A stretch of DNA of 64,000 bases from Streptomyces sp. CNH099. Lineage in GTDB: Bacteria; Actinomycetota; Actinomycetes; Streptomycetales; Streptomycetaceae. Position numbers and translations under genes: made by a program. The notes below the pieces were generated by a model that was not told the origin of the DNA, did not search any database, and saw only the letters and a list, made by a program, of their open reading frames with translations. The stretch covers positions 372,001-436,000 of the forward strand of contig KI911459.1 in NCBI GenBank assembly GCA_000514715.1, given 5' to 3'. This document shows, piece after piece, positions 20,978 through 29,930 of this stretch. Numbering within the stretch: position 1 is the first letter of the stretch; each line of letters begins with the position of its first letter.

Positions 20978-22396
20978 GTGAGCGACCAGCCGCGCCGTCG
21001 CCGGCCCGCCAAGCCCTACCGCAGGCCGCAGAAGGACCCCGTACGGATCCTCGCCTACGACGCGCTCCGCGCGGTCGACGAGCGCGACGCCTACGCCAAC
21101 CTCGTGCTGCCGCCGATGCTCCGGCAGGCCCGGCAGCGGGGCGGCTTCGACGGCCGGGACGCGGCGCTGGCCACGGAGCTGGTCTACGGCACGCTGCGCC
21201 GCCAGGGCACGTACGACAGGATCATCGCCGAGTGCGTCGACCGCCCGCTGCGCGAGGTCGACCCCGAGGTGCTCGACGTCCTCAGCCTCGGCGCCCACCA
21301 GCTCCTCGGCACCCGCATCCCCCCGCACGCCGCCGTGTCGGCGTCGGTGGAGCTGGCCCGGGTGGTGCTGGGCGACGGGCGGGCGCGGTTCGTCAACGCC
21401 GTGCTGCGCCGGATCGCCGCCCGCGACCTCGACGGGTGGCTGGCCGAGGTGGCGCCGCCGTACGACGACGACCCCGAGGAGCACCTGGCGGTCGTCCACT
21501 CCCACCCGCGCTGGATCGTCTCCGCGCTGTGGGACGCGCTCGGCGGCGGCCGGACCGGGATGGAGGAGCTGCTCGCCGCCGACAACGACCGGCCCGAGGT
21601 CACCCTCGTCGCCCGCCCCGGCCGGGCCGCGCCCGCCGAGCTGAGTGGCCCGGAGACGCTGCCGGGGCGCTGGTCCCCGTACGCCGTGCGGCTCGCCGAG
21701 GGCGGCGACCCGGGGGCGCTGGACGCGGTGCGCGAGGGGCGGGCCGGCGTGCAGGACGAGGGCAGCCAGCTCGTCACGCTGGCGCTGGCGAACGCGCCGC
21801 TGGACGGGCCGGACACCCGCTGGCTCGACGGCTGCGCGGGGCCGGGCGGCAAGGCGGCGCTGCTGGCCGCGCTGGCCGCGGAGCGCGGCGCGGCGCTGGT
21901 GGCGGCCGAGAAGCAGCCGCACCGGGCCCGGCTGGTCGCCCGCGCGCTCGCCGGCAACCCGGGCCCGTACCAGGTCGTCGTCGCCGACGGCACCCGCCCG
22001 GCCTGGCGCCCCGGCGGCTTCGACCGCGTCCTGGTCGACGTCCCGTGCACCGGCCTGGGCGCCCTGCGCCGCCGCCCCGAGGCCCGCTGGCGCCGCCGCC
22101 CGGAGGACCTGGAGGGCTTCGCGCCGCTGCAGCGGGCGCTGCTGGACGGCGCGCTGCACGCGGTGCGCCCCGGGGGCGTCGTCGGCTACGTCACCTGCTC
22201 CCCGCACCCCGCCGAGACCCGCGCGGTCGTCGACGACGCGAGGAAGGCGGCCGGCGCCCCCGGCGCCGAGCTGCTCGACGCCCGCCCGCTGCTGCCCGGC
22301 GTGCCGGACCTCGGCGAGGGACCGGACGTCCAGCTCTGGCCGCACCGCCACGGCACCGACGCCATGTACCTCGCGCTGCTGCGCCGCACCGGCTGA
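20978..22396 (+). CDS. rsmB: 16S rRNA (cytosine-967) C5-methyltransferase RsmB
   Basis: It methylates C967 of 16S rRNA with SAM. The N-terminal NusB-like RNA-binding domain covers ~20-150 and the Rossmann methyltransferase the rest of the 472 aa. Motif I reads GCAGPGGKA. The two family cysteines are in DVPCTGLG (~359) and VTCSPHP (~407), the catalytic and product-release cysteines. The N-terminus is Arg-rich (QPRRRRPAKPYRRPQ). The GTG start lies 42 bp after fmt. Confidence 0.94.
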   Translation: MSDQPRRRRPAKPYRRPQKDPVRILAYDALRAVDERDAYANLVLPPMLRQARQRGGFDGRDAALATELVYGTLRRQGTYDRIIAECVDRPLREVDPEVLDVLSLGAHQLLGTRIPPHAAVSASVELARVVLGDGRARFVNAVLRRIAARDLDGWLAEVAPPYDDDPEEHLAVVHSHPRWIVSALWDALGGGRTGMEELLAADNDRPEVTLVARPGRAAPAELSGPETLPGRWSPYAVRLAEGGDPGALDAVREGRAGVQDEGSQLVTLALANAPLDGPDTRWLDGCAGPGGKAALLAALAAERGAALVAAEKQPHRARLVARALAGNPGPYQVVVADGTRPAWRPGGFDRVLVDVPCTGLGALRRRPEARWRRRPEDLEGFAPLQRALLDGALHAVRPGGVVGYVTCSPHPAETRAVVDDARKAAGAPGAELLDARPLLPGVPDLGEGPDVQLWPHRHGTDAMYLALLRRTG

Positions 22397-22551
22397 GCCC
22401 GGAACACCCCGCCCCGGAGCACCCCGGAGCGCACGGCCCCCGGCACGGCCGGCCGGCACCGAACCGACATTCCGGTCCCCGGCCGGTGAACAGGGGGTGC
22501 GGCACGGGTACCGCGGCTGTTCGCGCGGCGCGGACATGGCAGGCTGGGGGC

Positions 22552-23241
22552 ATGGCAGTCCAGATCAACCCCAGCATCCTGTCCGCCGACTTCGCGCACC
22601 TCGCCGACGAGGCGGCGGCCGTCTCCGGTGCCGACTGGCTCCACGTCGACGTCATGGACAACCACTTCGTGCCCAACCTGACGCTCGGCGTCCCGGTCGT
22701 CGAGTCGCTGCGCCGGGCCACCGACACCCCCCTGGACTGCCACCTGATGATCGAGGAGCCGGACCGCTGGGCCCCCGCGTTCGTGGACGCGGGCGCCGGC
22801 TCCGTCACGTTCCACGCGGAGGCGGCCGCCGCGCCGGTGCGCCTGGCGCGCGAGCTGCGCGCCAAGGGCGCGCGCGCCGCGATGGCGCTCAAGCCGGCCA
22901 CCCCGGTCGAGCCGTACGAGGACCTGCTGCCCGAGCTGGACATGCTGCTGGTGATGACCGTCGAGCCGGGCTTCGGCGGCCAGGCGTTCCTGGACATCAT
23001 GCTGCCCAAGGTGCGCCGCACCCGGGAGCTGATCGCCAAGCACGGCCTGGAACTGTGGCTGCAGGTCGACGGCGGGGTCTCCGCGGAGACCATCGAGCGG
23101 TGCGCCGAGGCGGGCGCGGACGTGTTCGTCGCCGGCTCCGCGGTGTACGGGGCCGAGGACCCGGCCGCCGCGGTGCGGGCGCTGCGCGCCAGGGCGGCGG
23201 CGGCCGGCGAGCGGGCGGCCTGGACGGCCGGCTGCCCCTAG
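22552..23241 (+). CDS. rpe: Ribulose-phosphate 3-epimerase
   Basis: It interconverts ribulose-5-phosphate and xylulose-5-phosphate. The 229-aa TIM barrel has PSILSADF at the start, the metal/catalytic motif HVDVMDNHFVPN, and the late motif VDGGV with the second catalytic Asp. The ATG follows GGGGG. The 155 bp after rsmB contain GC-rich inverted repeats, so a promoter of its own is plausible. Confidence 0.96.
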   Translation: MAVQINPSILSADFAHLADEAAAVSGADWLHVDVMDNHFVPNLTLGVPVVESLRRATDTPLDCHLMIEEPDRWAPAFVDAGAGSVTFHAEAAAAPVRLARELRAKGARAAMALKPATPVEPYEDLLPELDMLLVMTVEPGFGGQAFLDIMLPKVRRTRELIAKHGLELWLQVDGGVSAETIERCAEAGADVFVAGSAVYGAEDPAAAVRALRARAAAAGERAAWTAGCP

Positions 23242-23382
23242 CGTCCGCGCGCACCGCCGCACCACCCGCCCCACGGCCCCCGGCCCCCTCGGAGCCGGCG
23301 CCTACGGGGCCGGATCGTGAAAGTATGGACCACGAAGCAGCGCCTTGTGAGCGCGCCGCTGGGCAGAGCAAAGGAGATCGCG

Positions 23383-24399
23383 GTGTCGACGGGCCGGACG
23401 GCTGCGCGGATGGGACCCGCGGAGCTGGTACAGGCGGCGGCGATGGCCCGCCGCTTCTACCTTGAGGGCAAGTCCAAGATCCAGATCGCCGACGAGTTCG
23501 GCGTCAGCCGCTTCAAGGTCGCCCGGGTGCTGGAGACCGCGCTCGAACGCGACCTCGTACGGATCGAGATCCGCGTCCCCGCCGAGCTCGACGCCGAGCG
23601 CTCCGACGCCCTGCGCGCCCGCTTCGGCCTGCGCCACGCCGTCGTCGTGGAGGCGCCGGCCGACGCCGTGCCCGACACCCGCGACCCGGAGAACCTCGGC
23701 AGTGTCGCCGCCGACCTGCTCGCCGAGCTGGTCACCGAGGGCGACGTGCTGGGCCTGGCCTGGGGCCGGTCCACGATCAACATGGCGCAGGCCCTGCACC
23801 GGCTGCCCCCGTGCACGGTCGTCCAGCTCACCGGCGTCTACGACGCGGGCACCGCCGAGCGCGGCTCGGTGGAGGCGGTGCGCCGCGCGGCCGAGGTCGC
23901 CGGCGGCGAGGCCCACCCCATCTACGCGCCGATGCTGCTGCCCGACGCCGCCACCGCCACCGCGCTGCGCAGCCAGACCGGGGTGGCCCGCGCCTTCGAG
24001 TACTTCGACAAGGTGACCGTCGCCGCCGTCTCCATCGGCTCGTGGGAGGAGGGCATCTCCACCGTCCACGACATGCTCTCCGAGGAGGAGCGCGAGCACT
24101 ACGCGTCGCTCGGCGCCGCCGCCGAGATGTCCGCGCACCTCTTCGACGCCCAGGGCCGGCGCATCGGCCGCGACCTCGGGGAGCGGTGCATCACCGTCGA
24201 GGCCGACCGGCTGCGCCGGATCCCCGAGGTGGTCGCCATCGCCGGCGGCGCACGCAAGCGCGAGGCCGTCGTCGCGGTGCTGCGCTCGGGGCTGGTCACC
24301 AGCCTGGTCACGGACACCGTCGCCGCGGACTACCTGCTGGACGAGGTGGCGCCGGGCCCGCGCCCCGCGCTGGAGCGCGCCGACCCCGACGCCCGGTAG
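23383..24399 (+). CDS. SorC-family sugar-responsive transcriptional regulator
   Basis: It has an N-terminal HTH at ~20-60 (RRFYLEGKSKIQIADEFGVSRFKVARVLETA) and a SorC-type NagB-like phosphosugar-binding domain (~65-325) with GDVLGLAWG and IAGG motifs, 338 aa in all. The GTG at 23383 is chosen because AAGGAG (23370-23375) is ideally placed; an in-frame start at 23317 lacks one. The family senses phosphorylated sugars, and its position after rpe suggests a pentose-phosphate-linked role, which is inference. Confidence 0.88.
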   Translation: MSTGRTAARMGPAELVQAAAMARRFYLEGKSKIQIADEFGVSRFKVARVLETALERDLVRIEIRVPAELDAERSDALRARFGLRHAVVVEAPADAVPDTRDPENLGSVAADLLAELVTEGDVLGLAWGRSTINMAQALHRLPPCTVVQLTGVYDAGTAERGSVEAVRRAAEVAGGEAHPIYAPMLLPDAATATALRSQTGVARAFEYFDKVTVAAVSIGSWEEGISTVHDMLSEEEREHYASLGAAAEMSAHLFDAQGRRIGRDLGERCITVEADRLRRIPEVVAIAGGARKREAVVAVLRSGLVTSLVTDTVAADYLLDEVAPGPRPALERADPDAR

Positions 24400-24466
24400 C
24401 CCCGCGGGGCCCGTCCCGTACGCGGCGCACGGCCGTCCCGTACGGGCCCTGCCGCGGCCCGCGCCG

Positions 24467-26770
24467 TCAGTCCGGCGGAGCCGGCGGTGGCCCGGACAGG
24501 GCGGCCGGGATCTGGGCGCGCGAGGTGAAGCCGAACCTGGCGAGGATGTGCTCCACGTGCGCGTCGACCGTGCGCTTGGAGATCACCAGCTTCTCGGCGA
24601 TCTCCCGGTTCGTCAGCCCCTGCGCGACCAGCCCCGCCACCTGGCGCTGCCGGGGCGTGAGCCCGTCGCCCGGGCCGGGCGGCTGGGGCGGGACCGCCGG
24701 CGCGGCCGGGGCCGCCTCGTCGTCGAGCGCGAGCGCCACGGCGGCGTCGACGGGCAGCCGGCCGCCCTCCCCGAACGCGGTCTCGTAGCCGTCGTTGCCC
24801 AGCGCCTCGCGCGCCTCGCCGGCCGCACCCGCGTGCAGGTCGTGCAGGACGGAGATGCCGAACCGGGGCTCCTTGACCGCCCGGCGCCACAGCGCGTCCG
24901 CCGCGCCCTGCAGCGCGGCGACCCGCTCGAAGTGCCGCAGCTCCGCGGCGCGCCAGGCGAAGCCCTCCAGGAAGTGCGCGATGCCCGTCAGGTCGTGCAG
25001 CACGGCCTTGGTGCGGATGCCCTGCCGCGCGCACTCGATGCTCTCGCGGTGCTCGCCCGTCAGCCACAGGCCGATGCTCTTGACCCAGAGGGCCCACCCG
25101 CGCGACCACAGCTCGGCGGGGGTGTCCGCGTTGCGCCGCAGCGAGTCCTCGCAGAGCGCGATGCCCTCGCCCGTACCGCCGTTGAGGACGTGGAAGAAGC
25201 CCGCGAAGAAGCCGCTCATCAGCAGCCCGGCCGTGTCGCCCTGCTCGGCCAGCTCCCGCCGGGCCGCCTCGAAGCCCTCGGCGACGCCCTCGGTCCGGCC
25301 CCGGAAGTAGCGGGTGTGGTGGCGGAAGGCGCGGGTCCAGGCGAGCCCGGCGCGGTCGTCGATGCGCAGCGCCACTGCCTCGGCCTCGTCCAGCAGCGCG
25401 AAGGTGTCGCCGCGCTCGCCCTGCAGGTCCATGAACCAGCAGGTCAGCCAGAGGGCCTTGACCCGCTCCCGGCGCTCCTCGGGGCAGCGGTCGAGGGCGC
25501 GGCGCAGCCAGTAGCGGCCCTCGGTGAGCAGTCCGGTGCAGTGCCAGAACCCCCACAGCATCGTGGCCATCTTCAGGCCCGCGGCCGCGTCGGCCGGGTC
25601 GGCGACGCAGAACTCCAGCGCGACCCGTATGTCGTCCTGGTCGCGCACCATCTGCCGCAGCAGCGGGACCTGCCGGTCGCCGATCCACTCGGCGTCGAAC
25701 AGCCGCGCCCGGCGCAGGAAGTGGTCGCGGTGCCGGCGCCGGGTCCGCTCCGCCTCCGCGCCGGGGCCCAGCCGCTCCAGGCCGTACTCCCGGATGGTGT
25801 CGAGCATCCGGTAGCGGGTGCCGTCCTCGGAGTCCACCCGCACCACCACGGACTTCTCGACCAGCCCGATGAGCGCGTCGAGCACGTCCTCGGCGGGCAG
25901 CGCCCCCGCGGCGCCGACGGCCTCGGCGACCTCCAGGCTGAACTCCCCGGCGCAGACCGCGAGCCGGGACCACAGCAGCCGCTCCGGCTCGGTGGACAGC
26001 TCGTAGCTCCATCCGATGGTGGTACGCAGCGTCTGGTGCCGCGGCACGGCGGTGCGCCGGCCGCCGGTGAGTAACCGGAAGCGGTGGTCGAGCCGGGTCA
26101 GCATCTCCTCCGGGGAGAGCACCCGCAGCCGGCTGACCGCCAGTTCGATGGCCAGCGGGATGCCGTCGAGGCGGCGGCAGAGCGCGCGGACGTCGGCGCG
26201 GTTGTCGTCGTCGACGGCGAAGCCGGGCACGGCGGCGGCCGCCCGGTCGGTGAACAGCTGCAGCGCGTCCTCCGCGGGCCCGGAGTCCGCGACGTCCAGC
26301 GGCGGGATCGGCAGGATGTGCTCGCCCGCGACGTCCAGCGGCTGGCGGCTGGTGGCCACCACGCGCAGCTGCGGCGCGGCGCGCAGCAGCTCCTCGGCGA
26401 GCACGGCGCAGGCGTCGACGAGGTGCTCGCAGGTGTCGAGGATCAGCAGCGCCGTCTTGTCCTGGAGGTACGCGGCGAGCGCGTCCTGCGCCGGCAGCGC
26501 GGCCTGCTCCGGCAGGCCGAGCGCCGCGGCGACGGTGTTGGGCAGCAGCCGCGGGTCGGCGAGGGCGGACAGCGGCACGAGGGTGACCCCGTCGGGGAAG
26601 CGGGCGCGCAGCAGGTGCGCGCCGCGCACGGCGGTGCGGGTCTTGCCCACCCCGCCGGGGCCGGTGAGGGTGACCAGGCGGGCCTGCCGCAGACAGGTGT
26701 CGAGGAGTGCCAACTCCTGCCGGCGGCCGACGAAGCTGGTGGCCTCGGCGGGCAGCTCTCTGGCGTACAT
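24467..26770 (-). CDS. Large NB-ARC/LuxR-type transcriptional regulator
   Basis: The 767-aa protein starts with a STAND-type ATPase (P-loop GPGGVGKT at 37-44, Walker B LLILDTCEH, GxP motif GIPLAIELA), followed by a winged region, TPR-like helices (~330-640), and a C-terminal LuxR HTH (~700-755, LTPRQRQVAGLVAQGLTNREIAEKL). The linker before the HTH is Ala/Pro rich. ATP-dependent regulators of this plan often control secondary metabolism, but no biosynthetic cluster is adjacent. Its targets cannot be told from the sequence. Confidence 0.88.
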   Translation of the reverse strand: MYARELPAEATSFVGRRQELALLDTCLRQARLVTLTGPGGVGKTRTAVRGAHLLRARFPDGVTLVPLSALADPRLLPNTVAAALGLPEQAALPAQDALAAYLQDKTALLILDTCEHLVDACAVLAEELLRAAPQLRVVATSRQPLDVAGEHILPIPPLDVADSGPAEDALQLFTDRAAAAVPGFAVDDDNRADVRALCRRLDGIPLAIELAVSRLRVLSPEEMLTRLDHRFRLLTGGRRTAVPRHQTLRTTIGWSYELSTEPERLLWSRLAVCAGEFSLEVAEAVGAAGALPAEDVLDALIGLVEKSVVVRVDSEDGTRYRMLDTIREYGLERLGPGAEAERTRRRHRDHFLRRARLFDAEWIGDRQVPLLRQMVRDQDDIRVALEFCVADPADAAAGLKMATMLWGFWHCTGLLTEGRYWLRRALDRCPEERRERVKALWLTCWFMDLQGERGDTFALLDEAEAVALRIDDRAGLAWTRAFRHHTRYFRGRTEGVAEGFEAARRELAEQGDTAGLLMSGFFAGFFHVLNGGTGEGIALCEDSLRRNADTPAELWSRGWALWVKSIGLWLTGEHRESIECARQGIRTKAVLHDLTGIAHFLEGFAWRAAELRHFERVAALQGAADALWRRAVKEPRFGISVLHDLHAGAAGEAREALGNDGYETAFGEGGRLPVDAAVALALDDEAAPAAPAVPPQPPGPGDGLTPRQRQVAGLVAQGLTNREIAEKLVISKRTVDAHVEHILARFGFTSRAQIPAALSGPPPAPPD

Positions 26771-26853
26771 CCGACGACCGTACGGCGGCCGGGGGCGGGC
26801 GCCGCGGCGAGTCCGCGGGATTCAGCCGATCGAGGGGCGCGAGGTGGCAGAAT

Positions 26854-26872
26854 GCCCCGGTTCGAACGGGGC
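26854..26872. terminator. Short hairpin downstream of the ArsR gene
   Basis: GCCCCG and CGGGGC flank a central TTCGAA, 25 bp past the ArsR stop and 84 bp upstream of the LuxR-type gene start on the same strand. It may terminate the ArsR transcript. Confidence 0.4.
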
Positions 26873-26896
26873 GGGCGCCGCGGGCCCGGGAGCGGG

Positions 26897-27307
26897 TCAG
26901 CCGGCCGGGGGCCGCCAGTCGGCGACCAGCGCCAGCAGCCCGGGGAAGCGGGCTTCGAGGTCGGCCACCCGCAGTTGGTTCCCGCGGGAGAGGCCGTACT
27001 GCCGCTGGCGGATGAGCCCGGCCTCGCGCAGCGTGCGGAAGTGGTGCGTGAGCGAGGACTTGGGGCGGTCGATGCCGAACCAGCCGCAGGGGTGGTCGAT
27101 GCGCTCCGCCTCCAGCAGCAGCTTGCGCACCACGTACAGCCGCAGCGGGTCGCTGAGCGCGGCCAGCACGGCCTCCAGCCGCAGCTCCGCGCGCGCCGGC
27201 TCGGGCAGCGGCTCGGGCAGCTCCGCGGACTCGGTGAAGCTGCGGAAGCCGGTGGCGGCGTCGACGGCGGGACCGGCCGGGGCGGCGGTGGCGGCGGTGG
27301 GGGGCAT
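26897..27307 (-). CDS. ArsR-family winged-helix repressor
   Basis: This 136-aa protein has an ArsR-type winged helix at ~45-120 (VLAALSDPLRLYVVRKLL, then SSLTHHFRTLREAGLIRQRQYG as recognition helix and wing). ATG at 27307 is supported by GGAAGGAG upstream; the longer open frame overlaps the MFS gene and is rejected. No paired cysteines of the metal-sensing class are visible, so the inducer is probably organic. Three identical operators lie between it and the divergent MFS exporter. Confidence 0.9.
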   Translation of the reverse strand: MPPTAATAAPAGPAVDAATGFRSFTESAELPEPLPEPARAELRLEAVLAALSDPLRLYVVRKLLLEAERIDHPCGWFGIDRPKSSLTHHFRTLREAGLIRQRQYGLSRGNQLRVADLEARFPGLLALVADWRPPAG

Positions 27308-27324
27308 CGGCTGACTCCTTCCTT

Positions 27325-27398
27325 GTACGAGTTGCATCGTACTGGAGAGGTGCTGTACGAATCTACTCGTACTAGTCGCTGTACGAGATGGCTCGTAC
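27325..27398. promoter_or_regulatory. Three tandem operators GTACGA-N6-TCGTAC
   Basis: Perfect 18-bp inverted repeats occur at 27325-27342, 27355-27372 and 27381-27398, with centres 30 and 26 bp apart, filling most of the 123-bp gap between the ArsR start (27307) and the MFS start (27431). Identical half-sites in all three make an operator array for the ArsR repressor very likely, controlling both divergent genes. Confidence 0.88.
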
Positions 27399-27430
27399 AG
27401 TGTCGGCTCACCCCCGCCCCTGGAGCGCGC

Positions 27431-28750
27431 ATGACGGCCCACACCCGCCGGACGGACCCCACCGCCGCCACCCGTACCGCCGGCACCGGCGCGGCCGCCG
27501 GGCCGCCGCCCGGGTCGCGGCGCTGGATGTGGCTGGCCGCCTGGCCCGTCGTCGTCGCGCTCGCGCTCTCCAACGAGCCCGCGCCGCTCTACGTGCTGTG
27601 GCAGGACCGGCTCGGCTTCTCCGCCGCCACCATCACGCTGATCTACGCCGGCTACATCGCCGGCCTGCTCGCCGCCCTGACCTTCGCGGGCACCCTCGCC
27701 GACCGCTACGGCCGCAAGCCCGTGCTGCTGCCGGGCCTCGCGCTGGCCCTGGTCGCCACCGCGCTCTTCGCCACCGCGCACTCCGTCGCCGTGCTGGGCG
27801 TGGCGCGCGTGCTCAGCGGGCTGGCCGTGGGCACGTTCCTCGCGGCCGGCATGGCCGCCGTGGCCGACCTCGCGCCGGCGGGGGAGAAGCAGCTCGGCGG
27901 GCTGGTCGCCTCCGCCTCCATGGTCGGCGGTGCGGCGCTCGGACCGCTGCTGGCGGGGGTGCTGTCCGAGACGCTGCCGCACCCGACGGTGCTCGTCTTC
28001 GCGGTGCAGGCCGGGCTGCTGCTCGCCGCGCTGCCGGTGGTGCTGCGGATGCCGCTGCGCCGGCCGGGCGCGGACCCCGCGCCGGGCACCGCGGCGTCGG
28101 AGGCCGCGGCGCCGGGGGCCGGCGACGGCGACGACACCGCCGCGGCCGCGGCGCGGCCGGCGCCCCGCCGCGCCGTGCGCATCCCGTCCGTGCCCCGCCC
28201 GCACCGCCGCACCCTGCTGCTGAGCCTGGCCGTCTTCGCCCCCGCCATGACCGCCACCGGCTTCGTGCTCTCGCTCGGGCCGTCCCTGCTGGCCGAGCTG
28301 CTGCACACCGGGAACCGCGCGCTCGCCGGCGGCATGATCTTCCTGCTCTTCGCGGCGGCCACCGGCGTCCAGTTCGCGGTCCGCGGACTTCGCGTACGCA
28401 CCCTCTTCCGGCTCGGCGCCACGCTCACCACCGCCTCGATGGCGGCCCTGGTGCTGGCCACGGCCACCACGTCGGTGCCGCTGCTGCTCGCCGCCGCCGT
28501 GCTGGCCGGCCTCGGCCAGGGCAGCTCGCAGCTCGGCGGGCTGAGCACGCTCAGCGCGCGGGTGCCGTCCACCCGCCTCGCCGAGGCCAACGCGGCGCTC
28601 ACCTCGGGCGGCTACCTGATGGCCGGGGTGCTGCCCGTCGCCGCGGGCTACCTCAGCGACGCGGTGGGGCTGACGGCGGGCACCACCACGTTCGGCATCG
28701 CCGTCGCGGTGCTGGTGACGGCCGGCGCGGCGGCGGCGACCCGCCGCTGA
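27431..28750 (+). CDS. MFS transporter (drug/metabolite efflux type)
   Basis: The 439-aa integral membrane protein has about 12 hydrophobic segments in two halves, split by a charged Ala/Gly/Asp-rich loop (~210-260). The MFS motif A reads GTLADRYGRKPVL after TM2. The ATG at 27431 follows GGAG at 27422-27425. The divergent ArsR repressor and shared operators suggest an inducible exporter. The substrate is unknown. Confidence 0.9.
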   Translation: MTAHTRRTDPTAATRTAGTGAAAGPPPGSRRWMWLAAWPVVVALALSNEPAPLYVLWQDRLGFSAATITLIYAGYIAGLLAALTFAGTLADRYGRKPVLLPGLALALVATALFATAHSVAVLGVARVLSGLAVGTFLAAGMAAVADLAPAGEKQLGGLVASASMVGGAALGPLLAGVLSETLPHPTVLVFAVQAGLLLAALPVVLRMPLRRPGADPAPGTAASEAAAPGAGDGDDTAAAAARPAPRRAVRIPSVPRPHRRTLLLSLAVFAPAMTATGFVLSLGPSLLAELLHTGNRALAGGMIFLLFAAATGVQFAVRGLRVRTLFRLGATLTTASMAALVLATATTSVPLLLAAAVLAGLGQGSSQLGGLSTLSARVPSTRLAEANAALTSGGYLMAGVLPVAAGYLSDAVGLTAGTTTFGIAVAVLVTAGAAAATRR

Positions 28751-28777
28751 GCGCGCCGCCCGCCGCCGCCCGGGGCG

Positions 28778-29926
28778 TCACCACTCGGCGAAGGACCCGT
28801 CCGGGTGCCGCCACACCGGGTTGTGCCAGCTCTCCGCCGTGCCGTCCGCGGCCCGTACCGCCCGCTCGTCGATCTCCACGCCCAGCCCCGGCCCGGTGGG
28901 CCGCAGCAGGTGCCCGGCGTGGAAGCGGAAGACCTCCGGGTCGGCGACGTAGTCGAGCAGCTCCGCGCCGGAGTGGTAGTGGATGCCGATGGACTGCTCC
29001 TGGATGAGGAAGTTCGGCGTGCAGAAGGCGAGCTGCAGGCTCGCCGCCAGCGCGAGCGGGCCCAGCGGGCAGTGCGGGGCGATCGCCACGTCGTACGTCT
29101 CGGCCAGCGCGGCGATCCGCCGGGTCTCCGAGAGGCCGCCCGCGTGGGACAGGTCCGGCTGCAGCACCGCCACGCCCGCCCGCAGCGCCGGCAGCACCTC
29201 GGCGCGCGAGAACAGCCGCTCGCCGGTGGCCACCGGCAGCGACGTCGCGCCGGTGACCCGCTCCAGCAGATGCGTGTGCTCGGGCAGCACCGGCTCCTCC
29301 ACGAACATCGGCGCGTACGGCTCCAGCACCCCGACCGCCCGGATCGCCCCGGCCACCGAGAACCGCCCGTGGAAGTCGACGGCGAAGTCCCCCTCCGGGC
29401 CCAGCGCCTCGCGCGCCGCCTCCGCGCGCGCGGCGATCCGGCGCAGCTCGGCGACGTTCGGCAGCCGGTCCATGCGCCCGGAGCCGTTCATCTTCACCGC
29501 CGTGAAGCCCGCTTCCACCTGCGCGGCGACCTGGTCCCGCACCTCGGCGGGCGCGTCGCCGCCGACCCAGCAGTACGCGCGGGCGCGCTCGCGCACCGGG
29601 CCGCCGAGCAACTGGTGCGCGGGCGCGCCGAACGCCTTGCCGGCGATGTCCCACAGCGCCTGGTCGAGCCCCGCGACGGCGGAGGAGAGCACCGGCCCGC
29701 CGCGGTAGAAGGACCCCTTGGTCATCAGCTGCCAGTGGTCCTCGACGCGCAGCGGGTCGGCGCCGACGAGGAACTGCTCGGCGAGTTCGTGGACGGCCGT
29801 GCGGACGGTCGCCGCCCGGCCCTCCACGACGGGTTCGCCCCAGCCCACGAGACCGTCGTCCGTCTCGATCCGGCAGAACAGCCAGCGCGGCGGCACGGCG
29901 AAGGTCTCGACCCGGGTGATCTTCAA
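28778..29926 (-). CDS. dgoD: D-galactonate dehydratase
   Basis: It dehydrates D-galactonate to 2-keto-3-deoxygalactonate. The 382-aa enolase-superfamily protein matches E. coli DgoD from end to end: MKIT start, PPRW, QALWDIAGK, YCWVGGD, and the ending WHNPVWRHPDGSFAEW. Metal ligands are Asp184 (DFHGR), Glu210 (EEPV) and Glu236 (GERLFSR); His186 and His285 (APHCPLGP) are the catalytic acid/base residues. It is the last gene of the leftward beta-galactosidase/ABC operon, 4 bp after the second permease. Confidence 0.94.
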   Translation of the reverse strand: MKITRVETFAVPPRWLFCRIETDDGLVGWGEPVVEGRAATVRTAVHELAEQFLVGADPLRVEDHWQLMTKGSFYRGGPVLSSAVAGLDQALWDIAGKAFGAPAHQLLGGPVRERARAYCWVGGDAPAEVRDQVAAQVEAGFTAVKMNGSGRMDRLPNVAELRRIAARAEAAREALGPEGDFAVDFHGRFSVAGAIRAVGVLEPYAPMFVEEPVLPEHTHLLERVTGATSLPVATGERLFSRAEVLPALRAGVAVLQPDLSHAGGLSETRRIAALAETYDVAIAPHCPLGPLALAASLQLAFCTPNFLIQEQSIGIHYHSGAELLDYVADPEVFRFHAGHLLRPTGPGLGVEIDERAVRAADGTAESWHNPVWRHPDGSFAEW

Positions 29927-29930
29927 CTGC

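Noticed and set aside
26851..26880. Sequence CCCCGGTTCGAACGGGG resembles the T-arm of a tRNA
   Set aside because: The loop is one base too long for a T-loop with a paired 5-bp stem, and no acceptor, D or anticodon arms can be folded around it.
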